Made by a program: the position numbers and the translations under genes. From Pyxicephalus adspersus (taxonomy: Eukaryota; Chordata; Amphibia; Anura; Pyxicephalidae), in contig NC_092863.1 of assembly GCF_032062135.1 (NCBI RefSeq), positions 21,224,255 through 21,288,254 on the forward strand: a stretch of DNA of 64,000 nt, read 5' to 3'. The notes under the pieces are model-generated. The model saw only the letters and a list, made by a program, of their open reading frames with translations. It made no database searches and was not told where the DNA came from. Below, in pieces: positions 51,401 to 55,682 of the stretch (positions are counted from its first letter, which is position 1; every line of letters begins with the position of its first letter).

Positions 51401-52162
51401 AAGTTCTCGGTAAATACTTTTTGCCAACCCAGTGGAAGGTAGAATCACTCACTCATAGTTTTTCATGTAGCAATTATATTAAGCAATGTGTCGGTGAGAT
51501 GCATGCCTTATGACTTGGGGGACCTTTGCTTCAGGTGTTGGGTAGACTGGTCCTTAAATAAGACTTCGCCACTGACCGCAGCAACGCAAGAGGTCATTTC
51601 AACTTTCCAGTTGCAAGTAGGACATTTCTCTACTTATGGGCAATTATAGGTGAACTCCTCTATTGACAATTAGGACATCCAAATAAATAAGCAGGTGTTG
51701 AAAAAGGATAGTTTTAGTTAGACCAGTAAGTCTAACTCTTAATATCCTACCTGTCTTTACTCCAAGTTGTTAAAGTAACTTGATCAAATCTATTTGTGTT
51801 TCAAATTACTTCCTGTTGGAGGAACAATTGGGCAGAATATCATACACTCGTGTGTAGTGAAATGGGATTTTCAACTAACTGATTTTACTATTAGAAAACT
51901 GATCAGGTAAGGTTCGGAAGCTTAATATAAATAGATGAACAAATGGTTCTGTTCCCTAAGTGATCTTTTTGTACTTCATAAGCATGGATACTGTGGCATG
52001 CTTGCATCATGCATTGATACATAACAGTGTGCTAGTTTTGATTAATGCTGTCTTTTGTTTTTTGTTTTTCAGACCATGGTATTACCAGAGCAAGCAGTAT
52101 CACTTTGGCAGGAGCCAGAAGATTTAAATGTAGAAAGTAAGAAACAGGCACCAGCACAGTAG
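1077..52162 (+). CDS. MRPL45: Mitochondrial large ribosomal subunit protein mL45, eight exons
   Basis: Joined exons 1077-1118, 3807-4008, 11235-11352, 27753-27851, 31677-31725, 40250-40399, 40675-40845 and 52073-52162 give 921 nt: 306 residues plus stop, the same length I remember for the human protein. Residues 1-53 contain no acidic residue but R9, K21, R24, K26, R35, K37-K38-R39 and K47, as in a mitochondrial targeting and tunnel-facing basic leader. Family landmarks are [10 protein letters not shown] (exon 3), FPEKAQEIF (exon 4), [17 protein letters not shown] and [11 protein letters not shown] (exon 6), and [22 protein letters not shown] (exons 7, split here only by writing: [10 protein letters not shown] then [12 protein letters not shown]). 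Residues from about 120 to 275 form the Tim44-like domain. In the family, mL45 sits at the polypeptide exit of the 39S subunit and tethers the mitoribosome to the inner membrane (yeast counterpart Mba1). All introns are GT-AG with matching phases. Seen: exons and frame. Known: role. Identification is very secure. Confidence 0.97.
1620..1924. repeat. Fragment of the GTTTCTCAACC-type short repeat
   Basis: The right end GTTGAGAAACACTG (to 1924) preceded by AACCCTAGGGTTTCAC resembles the complete element at 16743-16998. The left boundary is not clear. A further partial copy may lie at about 3120-3205. Confidence 0.4.
2024..2394 (-). mobile_element. MITE with CGTACACAC termini, divergent member, inverted
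   Basis: The ends read TAAGGCTACGTACACACGT and its inverse, with a TA on each side. On the minus strand the interior aligns by eye with the 426-bp MITEs described below (AACGAACGAGGAAAG then TGCTGGAAACGAA), so it is an older, more diverged relative inside MRPL45 intron 1. No coding capacity. Confidence 0.75.
3807..4008 (+). CDS. MRPL45: MRPL45 exon 2 (residues 15-82)
   Basis: The acceptor is TTCTTCTTTAG and the donor ACAG|GTAGTG, so the exon runs phase 0 to phase 1. It carries the rest of the basic leader, including the family motif [11 protein letters not shown], then a helix-like stretch [18 protein letters not shown] and RPINVSCT, which matches the segment just before the conserved core. 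Confidence 0.95.
4009..5230. other. Intronic sequence with no recognised feature
   Basis: First part of MRPL45 intron 2. An 18-base T run near 4447-4463 is the only clear low-complexity tract. I recognise no coding sequence or repeat family here. Confidence 0.5.
5239..5721. mobile_element. hAT-type non-autonomous element with perfect 8-bp target duplication
   Basis: Terminal inverted repeats are CAGGGGTGTCCAAACT (left) and CAGGCATGTCCAAAGT (right, reverse complement). The octamer CCCTAAAT flanks the element exactly at 5231-5238 and 5722-5729. An 8-bp duplication with CAGGGGTGTCC ends is typical of hAT (Charlie-like) MITEs. The 483-bp body has no transposase. The GGGCCAGATTTG and GGGCCATACTTTGGACATG segments are characteristic of this widespread vertebrate group. 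Confidence 0.88.
6370..7990. mobile_element. Composite ~2.2 kb repeat unit with foldback core, copy II
   Basis: It shares, in the same order as 8680-10860 and 24375-26730, a leader (ATGCCCCAACAGTCCAGTG; GATTAATTCACATTGGC; CAACTGCTAGG), a middle (CATCATGCATG; GGCTGCTTGTCATATTCTGC) and a foldback core (ACTTACATACCAAGGACC; TCAAAACGAGCTGCCCTGTT; AGAAATTGGGGTTTAAGG). The right arm is cut short. A leader piece at about 5860-5890 may belong to it, separated by unrelated sequence (5900-6370). No coding capacity. Confidence 0.6.
8680..10860. mobile_element. Composite ~2.2 kb repeat unit with foldback core, copy III
   Basis: The leader at 8680-9540 parallels 6370-7110 at an offset of about 2.3 kb. The left arm (about 9680-10330) contains AGGGTAAACAGGGG, AGCATTGGGGTGGGGCC and GCCCATCAAA. 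The right arm (about 10340-10860) contains the same blocks reversed (GTGTAACAGGGCAGT, GGGGCCCCATCCCAAT, CCTGTGCACCC). The two arms are visibly diverged. The turn lies near 10325 at ACCCCAATTTTCTTTTGG. The right arm ends about 370 bp before MRPL45 exon 3. Confidence 0.65.
11235..11352 (+). CDS. MRPL45: MRPL45 exon 3 (residues 82-121)
   Basis: The acceptor is TTATTTCTAG and the donor GGC|GTATGT (phase 1 to phase 2). It encodes [20 protein letters not shown] followed by [20 protein letters not shown], the most recognisable family signature ahead of the Tim44-like domain. Confidence 0.96.
11560..11770 (+). repeat. Short repeat with GGGAGGCT hairpin core
   Basis: GCAGCCAGATGCCTCCTGGG at 11663 followed by AATCCCGGGAGGCTTTGCG forms an imperfect hairpin. 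The same core with CATTCTGTCTTGAT downstream is seen at 30897-30970, and looser copies occur at 9365, 18976 and 25222. Two of these are inside the composite units. It looks like a short interspersed element or MITE. No protein. Confidence 0.5.
12120..14080 (+). pseudogene. CR1/L2-type LINE, reverse transcriptase remnant, + strand
   Basis: Reverse-transcriptase landmarks appear in order despite frameshifts. PSNYRQ lies near 12190. [20 protein letters not shown] is at about 12400-12460. [18 protein letters not shown] is at 12570-12630, and SVFEDDTKL (normally FADD, A to E) at 12665-12695. After an insertion, [20 protein letters not shown] and VRPHL lie at 13630-13705, and a C-terminal part near 13900-14040. 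This signature set is that of Jockey-superfamily (CR1/L2/Rex1) elements. It is dead and split by the inner element at about 12880-13590. Confidence 0.85.
12880..13590 (+). mobile_element. Nested internally deleted CR1/L2 derivative
   Basis: It has a non-coding leader, then a short open frame at 13054-13362. That frame has a Cys-pair segment ([20 protein letters not shown]) and a coiled-coil-like EKRITTLKS, resembling an ORF1 start. It then goes directly into a tail ending in AACTTGATAGACCTATGTC, a T run, and CTATGTAACTATAT, the usual LINE-2/CR1-like 3' end. The body between ORF1 and the 3' tail is missing. It lies inside the reverse-transcriptase region of the outer element, so it inserted later. 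Confidence 0.6.
14090..14640 (+). repeat. Possible Penelope-like element 3' region
   Basis: CTGATGAAGCAGAC, a short spacer and GCTAAACACGTCATC at 14334-14367 form the DGAAGCAG...GCGAAACGYGT motif seen four times in the window. The stretch ends in CAATACAATAAAAAC, an A-rich tail. No coding part is visible. The family assignment is inferred from the motif only. Confidence 0.35.
14640..16740. other. Intron sequence; possible decayed retroelement (DIRS-like) around 15300-15900
   Basis: A frame at 15476-15724 ends in [20 protein letters not shown], which loosely resembles the EW-L-VF segment after the RNase H domain of DIRS elements. The following frame contains pieces that could continue it. The match is weak and no catalytic motif is visible. 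The rest of the stretch shows nothing I recognise. Confidence 0.25.
16743..16998. mobile_element. Short MITE with CAGTGTTTCTMAACC termini
   Basis: The left end CAGTGTTTCTAAACC and right end GGTTGAGAAACACTG are a 15-bp inverted repeat with one mismatch. The interior has GGAACCCTTGAGGAACC and GGAACCCCTTTGGGGG, itself partly palindromic. No clear target duplication. No coding capacity. A partial relative is at about 1620-1924. Confidence 0.65.
17000..18400. other. Intron sequence with no recognised feature
   Basis: I see no coding signature here. A GC-rich patch at about 17185-17250 (GGTCGGCCGCGGGCC) stands out from its surroundings and loosely recalls the retroelement leader at 57130-57230, but not enough to name it. 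Confidence 0.4.
18403..18462. repeat. (GT)n followed by (TA)n microsatellite
   Basis: About 11 GT units from 18403, a short A/T bridge, then about 14 AT units from 18434. A typical length-variable compound microsatellite. Confidence 0.95.
18930..19270 (+). repeat. Repeat with 18-bp perfect palindrome and AGCCTCC hairpin
   Basis: CAATCGCCTAGGCGATTG at 18946-18963 is a perfect palindrome, and GCCTAGGCGATGG recurs at about 6242. It is followed by the AGCCTCCCAGGAT/ATCCCGTGAGGCT hairpin core shared with four other sites. The stretch ends with GATTGAAAGTAAGT, a splice-donor-like sequence. No protein. Confidence 0.5.
19356..19781 (+). mobile_element. 426-bp MITE, copy B
   Basis: The ends are AAGGTGCGTACACACTTCC and (reverse complement) AAGCTACGTACACACTTCC. 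It is exactly 426 bp, like copies at 46131 and 53355, and differs from them at only a handful of sites by eye. The body is unusually rich in AACGA/TCGTT and ATCGTTCG words and in CpG. It has no transposase. Flanks are TC and CA, so no clean target duplication is preserved. Confidence 0.9.
20110..20900 (-). pseudogene. L1/Tx1-type LINE ORF1 fragment
   Basis: On the minus strand, [20 protein letters not shown] and [16 protein letters not shown] give a coiled coil followed by the LE(N/D)xxR-type start of the L1 ORF1 RNA-binding domain. After stops and frameshifts, a stretch equivalent to ERAHR-(V)GP...KDKDT is readable near 20190-20290. Several frame breaks. No ORF2 follows. Confidence 0.6.
21905..22460. 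mobile_element. Tc1-like non-autonomous element
   Basis: The left end CAGCATCAGAAAGTATTCAG with ACCCCCTTCAATTTTT, and the right end (reverse complement) GGCTTCAGAAAGTACACAG with ACCCCCTTCATTTTTT, are inverted repeats that continue into TATTTTGTTATGTGGCAGCC. The interior has TTGATTGGACATGATTTGG, known from the leader of Tc1 elements. Almost all of the transposase is missing from the 556-bp element. Confidence 0.8.
22460..24375. other. Intron sequence, mostly unrecognised
   Basis: GGTGGACCTAAACTCTAAC near 22636 and the AGGTCTGCTTTAAG at 23142 look like ends of a short dispersed repeat of the AAAGCRGAMCTAAACTC type common in amphibians and fish. No coding sequence was recognised. Confidence 0.35.
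24375..26730. mobile_element. Composite repeat unit with foldback core, copy IV
   Basis: The leader (24375-24625) matches 8680-8890 (CCCAGAATTTTTTTT, AATTTAGTGCTCC, GTATTCAGTAACC). It is cut by a mariner piece (24628-25003) and resumes at 25010-25370. The left arm covers about 25550-25980 and the right arm about 25985-26730. Outer blocks GCATGTCATATTCTGCAGCC and, reversed, GCAGAATGACATGCAGAC confirm that the arms are inverted. This is the most complete copy. Confidence 0.65.
24628..25003 (-). pseudogene. Mariner transposase, N-terminal half
   Basis: The terminal repeat (CGAGGGGGTGCTGAGAAGTT on the minus strand) ends at 25003 next to a TA. Reading minus from about 24840: [20 protein letters not shown], then after frame breaks [18 protein letters not shown] and [13 protein letters not shown] segments, i.e. 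the HTH region of a mariner transposase. The catalytic part is absent and the fragment stops near 24628. It interrupts composite unit IV. Confidence 0.7.
26740..27740. other. Intron sequence before exon 4
   Basis: GC-richer sequence at 26790-27010 (GGTGGGCGGGGAAGG, CCGAGCGGAGCAACCGG) gives way to AT-rich intron. No coding signature recognised. It could be the outer part of the adjacent repeat. Confidence 0.35.
27753..27851 (+). CDS. MRPL45: MRPL45 exon 4 (residues 121-154)
   Basis: The acceptor follows an uninterrupted 19-T run (27730-27748) and then ACAG. The donor is TTC|GTAAGC, giving phase 2 to phase 2. It encodes [20 protein letters not shown] and [13 protein letters not shown], the start of the Tim44-like domain. 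Length variation in the T run could change splicing strength between individuals (inference). Confidence 0.96.
28560..28615 (-). repeat. GAAGAAG-GCGAAACGY motif (possible Penelope-like end)
   Basis: On the minus strand, CCGTGAAGAAGTC, a short spacer and GGGCGAAACGTATCAG. It shares this arrangement with 14334, 58697 and 59745. No coding sequence nearby. The assignment is inferred. Confidence 0.4.
28725..29100. repeat. Probable MITE rich in GCGTTT/AAACGC words
   Basis: It starts near TTAAGGCTTAGTCTACACGG and contains many CGTTTAAAA/TTTTAAACGC-like words, so it can pair with itself. The right end is unclear (about 29100, after GGACCCTGCC). No coding capacity. Confidence 0.35.
29890..30330 (+). 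pseudogene. Retroelement RNase H fragment, DIRS-like
   Basis: Around 29950-30060 the + strand reads [19 protein letters not shown], stop, [19 protein letters not shown]. This resembles the QG-W-EEA...N-LEL-A---AL--F RNase H segment of DIRS elements. A degenerate (D)N(S/T)-VVAY-like and a SxDHxAY-like segment follow. Several stops and frame breaks. Gypsy origin is a less likely alternative. Confidence 0.45.
30785..31040 (+). repeat. Short repeat with AGGAGGCT hairpin core
   Basis: It begins AAAGCAGAAGTAAACTAAAA and contains AGCCTTCTGGGATGCCTGAC then TTATCCCAGGAGGCTCTGCG, a hairpin. TTCCATTCTGTCTTGATCACC downstream matches 11724-11745 closely. It is the clearest member of the five-copy family. 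Confidence 0.55.
31677..31725 (+). CDS. MRPL45: MRPL45 exon 5 (residues 154-170)
   Basis: This 49-nt exon has acceptor CTGTTCTAG and donor CCT|GTAAGG (phase 2 to phase 0). It encodes [17 protein letters not shown], matching the LHTLVTE-C-(F/Y)P motif of the family. It is too short to be picked out without the flanking exons. Confidence 0.95.
31730..33530. other. Intron sequence with no recognised feature
   Basis: Apart from A-rich tracts at 31790-31860, I recognise no gene, RNA gene or transposon in this part of intron 5. Confidence 0.4.
33535..34600 (+). pseudogene. Tc1-like transposon with transposase remnant, interrupted by gap
   Basis: Left end ACAGTTAGGTCCATAAGT with TTGGACAGAGACA; right end (reverse complement) CAGTTAGTTCCATTAATT with TGAACAGAGACA. 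The repeats extend at least 150 bp (TTGGTTCTGTACATTACCAC; GTGGGTTGAACA), so the TIRs are long. A TA follows the right end at 34601. After the gap, + strand codons read [20 protein letters not shown] and [19 protein letters not shown], the C-terminus of a Tc1 transposase. The catalytic region lies in the N run and cannot be judged. Confidence 0.85.
33721..34166. other. Assembly gap (446 N)
   Basis: A run of N directly after a 20-base T run and inside a Tc1 element. The true length may differ. Any frame drawn across it is meaningless. Confidence 0.99.
34610..35545. other. Intron sequence with no recognised feature
   Basis: AT-rich. No coding signature and no repeat I can name. Confidence 0.4.
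35549..35887. mobile_element. MITE with CGTACACAC termini and hairpins near both ends
   Basis: The ends TTAAGCTGCGTACACACTTG and (reverse complement) TAAAGCTACGTACACACGGC match the 426-bp MITEs, but the body differs. TTA flanks both ends. A 16-bp perfect hairpin lies at 35577-35614 (GTCGTTGGAAAGGATC, 6-nt loop). A second hairpin at 35815-35868 pairs TCGCCCGATAAT with ATTATCGGGCGA. No transposase. Confidence 0.8.
35890..40240. other. Intron 5, mostly unrecognised
   Basis: Low-complexity tracts: T run at about 36351-36372, G run at about 39506. The longest open frame (37360-37734, 124 codons, K/Q-rich) has no recognisable domain and I treat it as chance. CCGCTTCTTCAGGGTC near 39238 could be a partial copy of the GAAGAAG motif. 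No host exon was seen. Confidence 0.4.
40250..40399 (+). CDS. MRPL45: MRPL45 exon 6 (residues 171-220)
   Basis: Exactly 50 codons, phase 0 to 0, acceptor TTCTTTTAG and donor CAG|GTTAGT. It encodes the Tim44-like core with [19 protein letters not shown] and [15 protein letters not shown]. The following intron is only 275 bp, against 2.7-16.4 kb for the others. Confidence 0.97.
40675..40845 (+). CDS. MRPL45: MRPL45 exon 7 (residues 221-277)
   Basis: Exactly 57 codons, phase 0 to 0, acceptor GTGATTACAG and donor AAG|GTAAGG. It encodes [40 protein letters not shown] and the [12 protein letters not shown] motif that closes the Tim44-like domain. Confidence 0.97.
41080..41735 (-). pseudogene. CR1/L2-type LINE 3' fragment, minus strand
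   Basis: On the minus strand near 41690-41735 it reads [20 protein letters not shown], the same protein segment as [14 protein letters not shown] at 13660-13705. It then continues through NRFYSPLEKR-like codons into a C-terminal and 3' untranslated part. A 19-base C run at 41560-41578 interrupts it. It lies antisense in MRPL45 intron 7. Confidence 0.65.
41740..43760. other. Intron 7 sequence, unrecognised
   Basis: The frame at 41705-42310 (201 codons, K/S/N-rich) is the longest gap-free open frame in the window, but it begins inside the LINE fragment and shows no domain I know. I do not call it a gene. No other feature was seen. Confidence 0.4.
44083..44514. repeat. Tandem array of five hairpins, period ~95 bp
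   Basis: Hairpins at about 44083-44130, 44177-44224, 44273-44320, 44372-44419 and 44467-44514 each pair TTTTGTATTGGATTGGATAC with its inverse around a loop like GGGAGTTTG. The linkers alternate between two types (AATTTCCAAGTTATTT and AATTTACCAGTTA), giving a ~190-bp higher-order unit. The arms carry paired changes in some copies (for example TTTGATTGG with CCAATCAAA at 44273). Confidence 0.92.
44624..44671 (+). other. Potential 48-nt exon inside MITE, sense to MRPL45
   Basis: Acceptor-like CTCGTTTCACAG ends at 44623 and a full-consensus donor CAG|GTAAG follows 44671. The enclosed 48 nt translate without stop, in the phase between MRPL45 exons 7 and 8, as [16 protein letters not shown]. It would add 16 residues to mL45 if used. 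There is no evidence here that it is used. Confidence 0.3.
45036..45500 (+). repeat. Possible solo LTR
   Basis: The stretch begins near GATGTAACAAAGGG, contains TCAATAAAAGG (TATA/polyA-like) at about 45301, and ends near GGTTAAACACATCACA. The arrangement suggests an LTR (TG...CA), but no flanking duplication or primer site could be fixed. Confidence 0.2.
45604..45635. repeat. (TG/TATG/TA)n microsatellite
   Basis: GTGTGTATGTATGTATGTAT then TATATATA, directly adjoining the Tigger terminal repeat and supplying its TA target. Confidence 0.85.
45636..47412 (-). pseudogene. Tigger/pogo transposase fragment
   Basis: The terminal repeat CAGTGGTACCTCGGTATAAG starts at 45636 after TA. On the minus strand (47174 down to 46600) the protein reads [17 protein letters not shown], then [20 protein letters not shown] and [20 protein letters not shown], the DDE region typical of Tigger/pogo. 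It continues past a stop at 46878 as [11 protein letters not shown] and [19 protein letters not shown]. After the MITE insertion (46131-46556) it resumes as [11 protein letters not shown] at 46130-46100. The usual catalytic D in MDNAPAH is N here (MNNAPAH), which is inactivating. The N-terminal half is lost at or before the gap. Confidence 0.88.
46131..46556 (+). mobile_element. 426-bp MITE, copy E, inserted in Tigger
   Basis: Ends AAGGTGCGTACACACTTCC and AAGCTACGTACACACTTCC (reverse complement), flanked by TA on both sides. About ten differences from copy B by eye. It splits the Tigger coding region, so it is younger than that element. Confidence 0.92.
47413..47854. other. Assembly gap (442 N)
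   Basis: A run of N in MRPL45 intron 7. The sequence just before (GCGAGTCGTATTCC; CGTATACCAAGC) resembles Tigger terminal sequence. The sequence just after (GGGGTCGTCTTATACACCGG) looks like the end of another short transposon. Confidence 0.99.
48560..48960 (-). pseudogene. L1-type LINE ORF2 reverse transcriptase fragment
   Basis: On the minus strand: [20 protein letters not shown], then [20 protein letters not shown] and [15 protein letters not shown]. This is the N-terminal reverse-transcriptase segment (IP-KGKDP-----YRPISLLN-D-K---K-LA-RL, H-DQ-GFI--R---DN) of L1/Tx1 elements. It is open for about 80 codons and broken on both sides. Confidence 0.85.
49911..50424 (+). mobile_element. TTAA-flanked MITE (piggyBac-like), second member
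   Basis: It starts TTAACCTCCCTAGCGGTTA and ends in the inverse, with TTAA at both ends. It is 514 bp. It shares with 43761-44891 the AT-rich leader (AGCGGTACATTGTTTTTCAT versus GATCCACTGTTTTTCAT) and the GC-rich block CAGATCGCGGCGCTGGACG ... GGATCAG|GTAAG (50261-50306). Near the right end, ACCCCGAGTGTTACTC and ACCCCGAGTTACACTC are direct repeats. No transposase. Confidence 0.82.
50430..52070. other. Intron 7 end, mostly unrecognised, with a TTAA-MITE fragment
   Basis: CAACCTCCCTGGTGGTCTG followed by AAAGCGGTACATTTGACATT at 51139-51210 is a fragment of the TTAACCTCCCTAGCGG family, with the rest missing. The remainder up to exon 8 shows no coding sequence or repeat I can name. Confidence 0.45.
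52073..52162 (+). CDS. MRPL45: MRPL45 exon 8 (residues 278-306 and stop)
   Basis: The acceptor is TTTGTTTTTCAG. It encodes [20 protein letters not shown] and ESKKQAPAQ, then TAG at 52160-52162. The tail is variable in the family. An acidic, Gln/Lys-rich C-terminus ending in a short A/Q run agrees with what I recall of vertebrate members. Confidence 0.93.
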   Translation, partial: TMVLPEQAVSLWQEPEDLNVESKKQAPAQ

Positions 52163-52360
52163 TACAAAGCACTTGGTGTCTTGGCGAAATGTTCTTTAAT
52201 ATAAATCTTATATGTCAACAAAGTATGGCAAATATGCCGAATAGACTTTTGTCTAAATAGTACACTTCCTACTGTTCATTTCTTTTTTCTTTTTTTTTCT
52301 GTATTATTTGTAATATGCTCTAAATGTTAATAAATAATAAACTTTCTAAATGTCATTAAA
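52163..52360 (+). terminator. MRPL45: MRPL45 3' UTR and polyadenylation signals
   Basis: Two AATAAA hexamers at 52329-52334 and 52336-52341 lie about 170 bases after the stop codon. A T/GT-rich stretch from about 52370 could be the downstream element. The cleavage site is estimated near 52355-52365. Confidence 0.8.
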
Positions 52361-52799
52361 GCATTTCCAATTTTGTTTTTGTATTGTGCCTTAGCAGAAA
52401 GTTTCAGGAAAATAGGGGGATATGCATATATGCTGACTAGCTGGCTAAAAAAAAAGGGTATTTTCAATGAGCGTATAGTTTGGCTCATTTTACACTTTAC
52501 ATGCCTGCTGTTCTATAGCTTTATAATTTTTGTTTTCAATCATTTTATAAAGACATTTTTCATTTTAAATATAAAACCTTACAAAGCTGAAATAAGCATA
52601 TTTGAAACAGGCAAAAAAGTAATTGCAATTGATATAGCTTTTAGTTATTAAAGACTTAGAAAATAACAATAAAGTGCAACAACATTCTTGCACAACCAAG
52701 AACCATAACAAAAGTTGCCCATAAAACAGTGGTCACAATATAGTGATAGTATTACAGTGGTATATCGCCTAATAGACAGGAAAAAGAAATTCCAAGAAC

Positions 52800-55680
52800 T
52801 GAAAAGATAACCCCTTATTCGCACTCCTGAAACATCGTCACCAACTAGCCAAGATCCACTGCTGTATGGATGGTACAGGATATTGTATCCAGGGAACCCA
52901 TATAGATAGAAATTTCTGGTGTGTGTCAGTCAAGGAGCTAGACAATTTCTTGTTTACTAACATGTTATCCGTTCTTAGCTCCACTTCATGATACGGTAGT
53001 AATTGTTTCTTCCAATTGCTCCCTATTACTTACTTGGCCAAAAATACGTATACACACAATTAAAATTGTTTATTGGTAAGATGGGCAGGTTTAAAATGGA
53101 GTAGGGCAAACCATGAATCCCTGGGAATATACAATTGAAACATCCCATTCAAAAATGTAATACTCTGCCCCAGAATCGAATACCAAAGGGACACGCACAC
53201 CAAATATGCATAACCGTCCCTTCTTCCAGGCCATCCCCCCCCCCCCAAAACATAACCCCAAACCATTACCTGAAAAATGTTCAGATTCAAGGGTTGTAAT
53301 TTTTCCTGAGCAGTAAGCAATTTTGGCACAGTGCCACTCTTCATCTGTTCACTTAAGGTGCGTACACACTTCCAATTTTTATCGTTCCAATCGAACGACG
53401 AACGATCGATTGGGCAAAAAAACGTTCGTAAAAAAGTAACCAACGACGCCGACGAACGAGGAAAGTCGCTGGAAACGAACGACCGGACCGGCGGATCGGA
53501 TTGGACGACGATTGTTGAACATCGTTCGTGTGTACGGTCGTTCGTTGATCGTCCATGTTCAGAGCATGCGTGATGAACGAACGTCCGTTCACTTTCCTGT
53601 CGTGCACATAGTTCCTCTATCGCTTAAACGATCGTATCTATTGTGTGTACAATATCTACGAACGATCGTGTCGTTACCTCTATGTGCAGGATCGGTGCTA
53701 TACGATCGTTCGTGTATATCGTGCAGGAACGTTCGTCGTTCGTTTTCCGACGATAATATTTGGAAGTGTGTACGTAGCTTTACCCTTCAGGTCTCGTTCC
53801 CAGTCAGAAACATATTTATGAGATTGGGGATTTCCCAACTGGTTTAGTTCATTGTAAATTAAAGAGATCTGTTTAGGGGCTAACGGTGTCCATAGACAAA
53901 TACACTCTAACAATGAAAGCCACAGAGGGCAATCTTTCTGTTGGATTAGGGACAGAAACCAGTGTCGTAATTGCAAATACCTAAAATACTCCCTACCTAC
54001 CTGGAGCATCATGGTTATCTCGGATAACGTTCCAGCCAAGGACCCCTGATCTATCCAACAATGAGTATACAGTAGAGTAGTGGTGGTCTGACGACCAATT
54101 AAATGCACTTGGTGATTTCCACCCTGGAAGAAACATTGGATTATTTTGAATTGGGAGTAGAGGGGGGAACTGGGACATGGATCCACTGGACTATCTAAGT
54201 CTATCCTAGCACCTAAGCATATGCCGCAAATGTGATAAGTTTGGGGGTCTCAGTTTTCCAGGAATCCATAGTAGCGCCCATATATCCATTAAACCGCAAA
54301 GATGTCCAATTTGGACCCACAAGGGTCCCCTAGACCCAGCATGTAAGGCACAGATAGGGGCAATATGGCTGGCTTGGAAATATTTTCTTATATTGTGAAC
54401 CCCCAGGCCACCAGAATTCTTATGGACAGTTAAGGTTTTCTGGGAAATATGCATTTTTTAGCATTCCAAACAAAAGATATCGATTTTTGTAGATCACGCA
54501 AAAAGATATTAGGGACAGCTATCGGCAGTGTCTGAAACAGATATAGCAACTTGGGTAACAACGTCATCTTAACAGAGTTAGACCTCCCTATGCATGACAG
54601 CGGCAGATGTGTCCACCTAGATAGCATGTCTTTAAGATTGGAAAATAAAGGTTTGAAGTTGGCCTGATCATATTTCCGTGTTAGTTTAATAGCCAGATAG
54701 TCAAGAGAGCAATCTGCCCATCTAGTGAAAGTAGATGGGGTCAGTGTGATGTTCATAGCCATAGATTTCTTCTTATTAATTACCAATCCCGATATCGGGC
54801 ATATTCCGAAAGGTGCTTCACCAAATTTGGAAGAAAACTGTAGGTTGAGTGAGAGTTAGCAAAAAGATTCAGTTTGTACTCCTCGCCACAAACCTCTATT
54901 CCGTGGATGTTAACATTAGATCTAATTAAATGAGCCAGAGGTTCCAGGGCCAATATGAAAAGTAATGGCGCGATGGGGCAACCCTGTTTCGTGCCCCTGT
55001 TGATAGGAAATGGGGACGAATAGTAGGACATATAACGTACTCTTACGGATTGGGAGGAATACAAAGCAGACATCCATGCCATAAACGGCTGTTGGAAACC
55101 CCCATCTCGGAAGGATATAAAATAGGTAGTCCCACAAGAGAATCAAATGCCTTATTTACATCCAAGGCTAAAAGCATACTGGGAATATTTTCGGAGAAGG
55201 CTACGTGTAACAAATCAATAATTTTCTTTTTTCTATCAAGAGCTTGTCTACCCGACACAAAGCCCACCCAGTCCTTATGAATCAAATAAGGCAGAAATAC
55301 ATTCAATCTCGTGGCCACTATTTTTGTTCAGATTTTATTATCCACGTTTATCAGGGCCTGTATGTGCCTGTAGTTATGGGGGTCCAGTTCAACCCTCCCT
55401 AGTTTGGGTATCAATGATACATGAGCCAATAATGACGAATGGGAGTGTTAAGGGTGACTCTATTTTTCAAAAATTTGCTAAATGAGGAGCCAGATGATTC
55501 TGAAATTTCTTGTAACAGAGTACAGAAAAGCCATCTGGGCCTGGGGTTAGTTTTGAGCGATTTAATAGCCTTTTGAATTTTCGCTATTGTTATTTTGGCC
55601 TCCAACACATCACCCATCTCAATGGGGAGAGTCGGAAGATCCATCTCTTCATCTACTGCAGACAGAATGGACACTTTAAC
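52800..55680 (-). pseudogene. L1/Tx1-type LINE ORF2, C-terminal two thirds, decayed
   Basis: Reading minus from 55680: EAKITIAKIQKAIKSLKTNP; DWVGFVSGRQALDRKKKIID; SMLLALDVNKAFDSL; RGTKQGCPIAPLLFILALEP (the classic L1 motif); LNLFANSHSTYSF, where the catalytic YADD is replaced by FANS; then the thumb and C-terminal part (LGVHNIRKYFQASHIAPI; LNQLGNPQSHKYVSDWERDL). After a 426-bp MITE (53355-53780) the C-terminal part continues to about 52800. Many frame breaks and loss of both catalytic aspartates show that it is dead. Confidence 0.88.
53355..53780 (+). mobile_element. 426-bp MITE, copy F, inserted in L1
   Basis: Same ends and same exact length as copies at 19356 and 46131, with only a few differences from copy B. 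It interrupts the L1 C-terminal region (ERDLKG on one side, EQMKSGTVPKL on the other on the minus strand). The flanks are TT and TA. Confidence 0.92.
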
Positions 55681-55682
55681 TA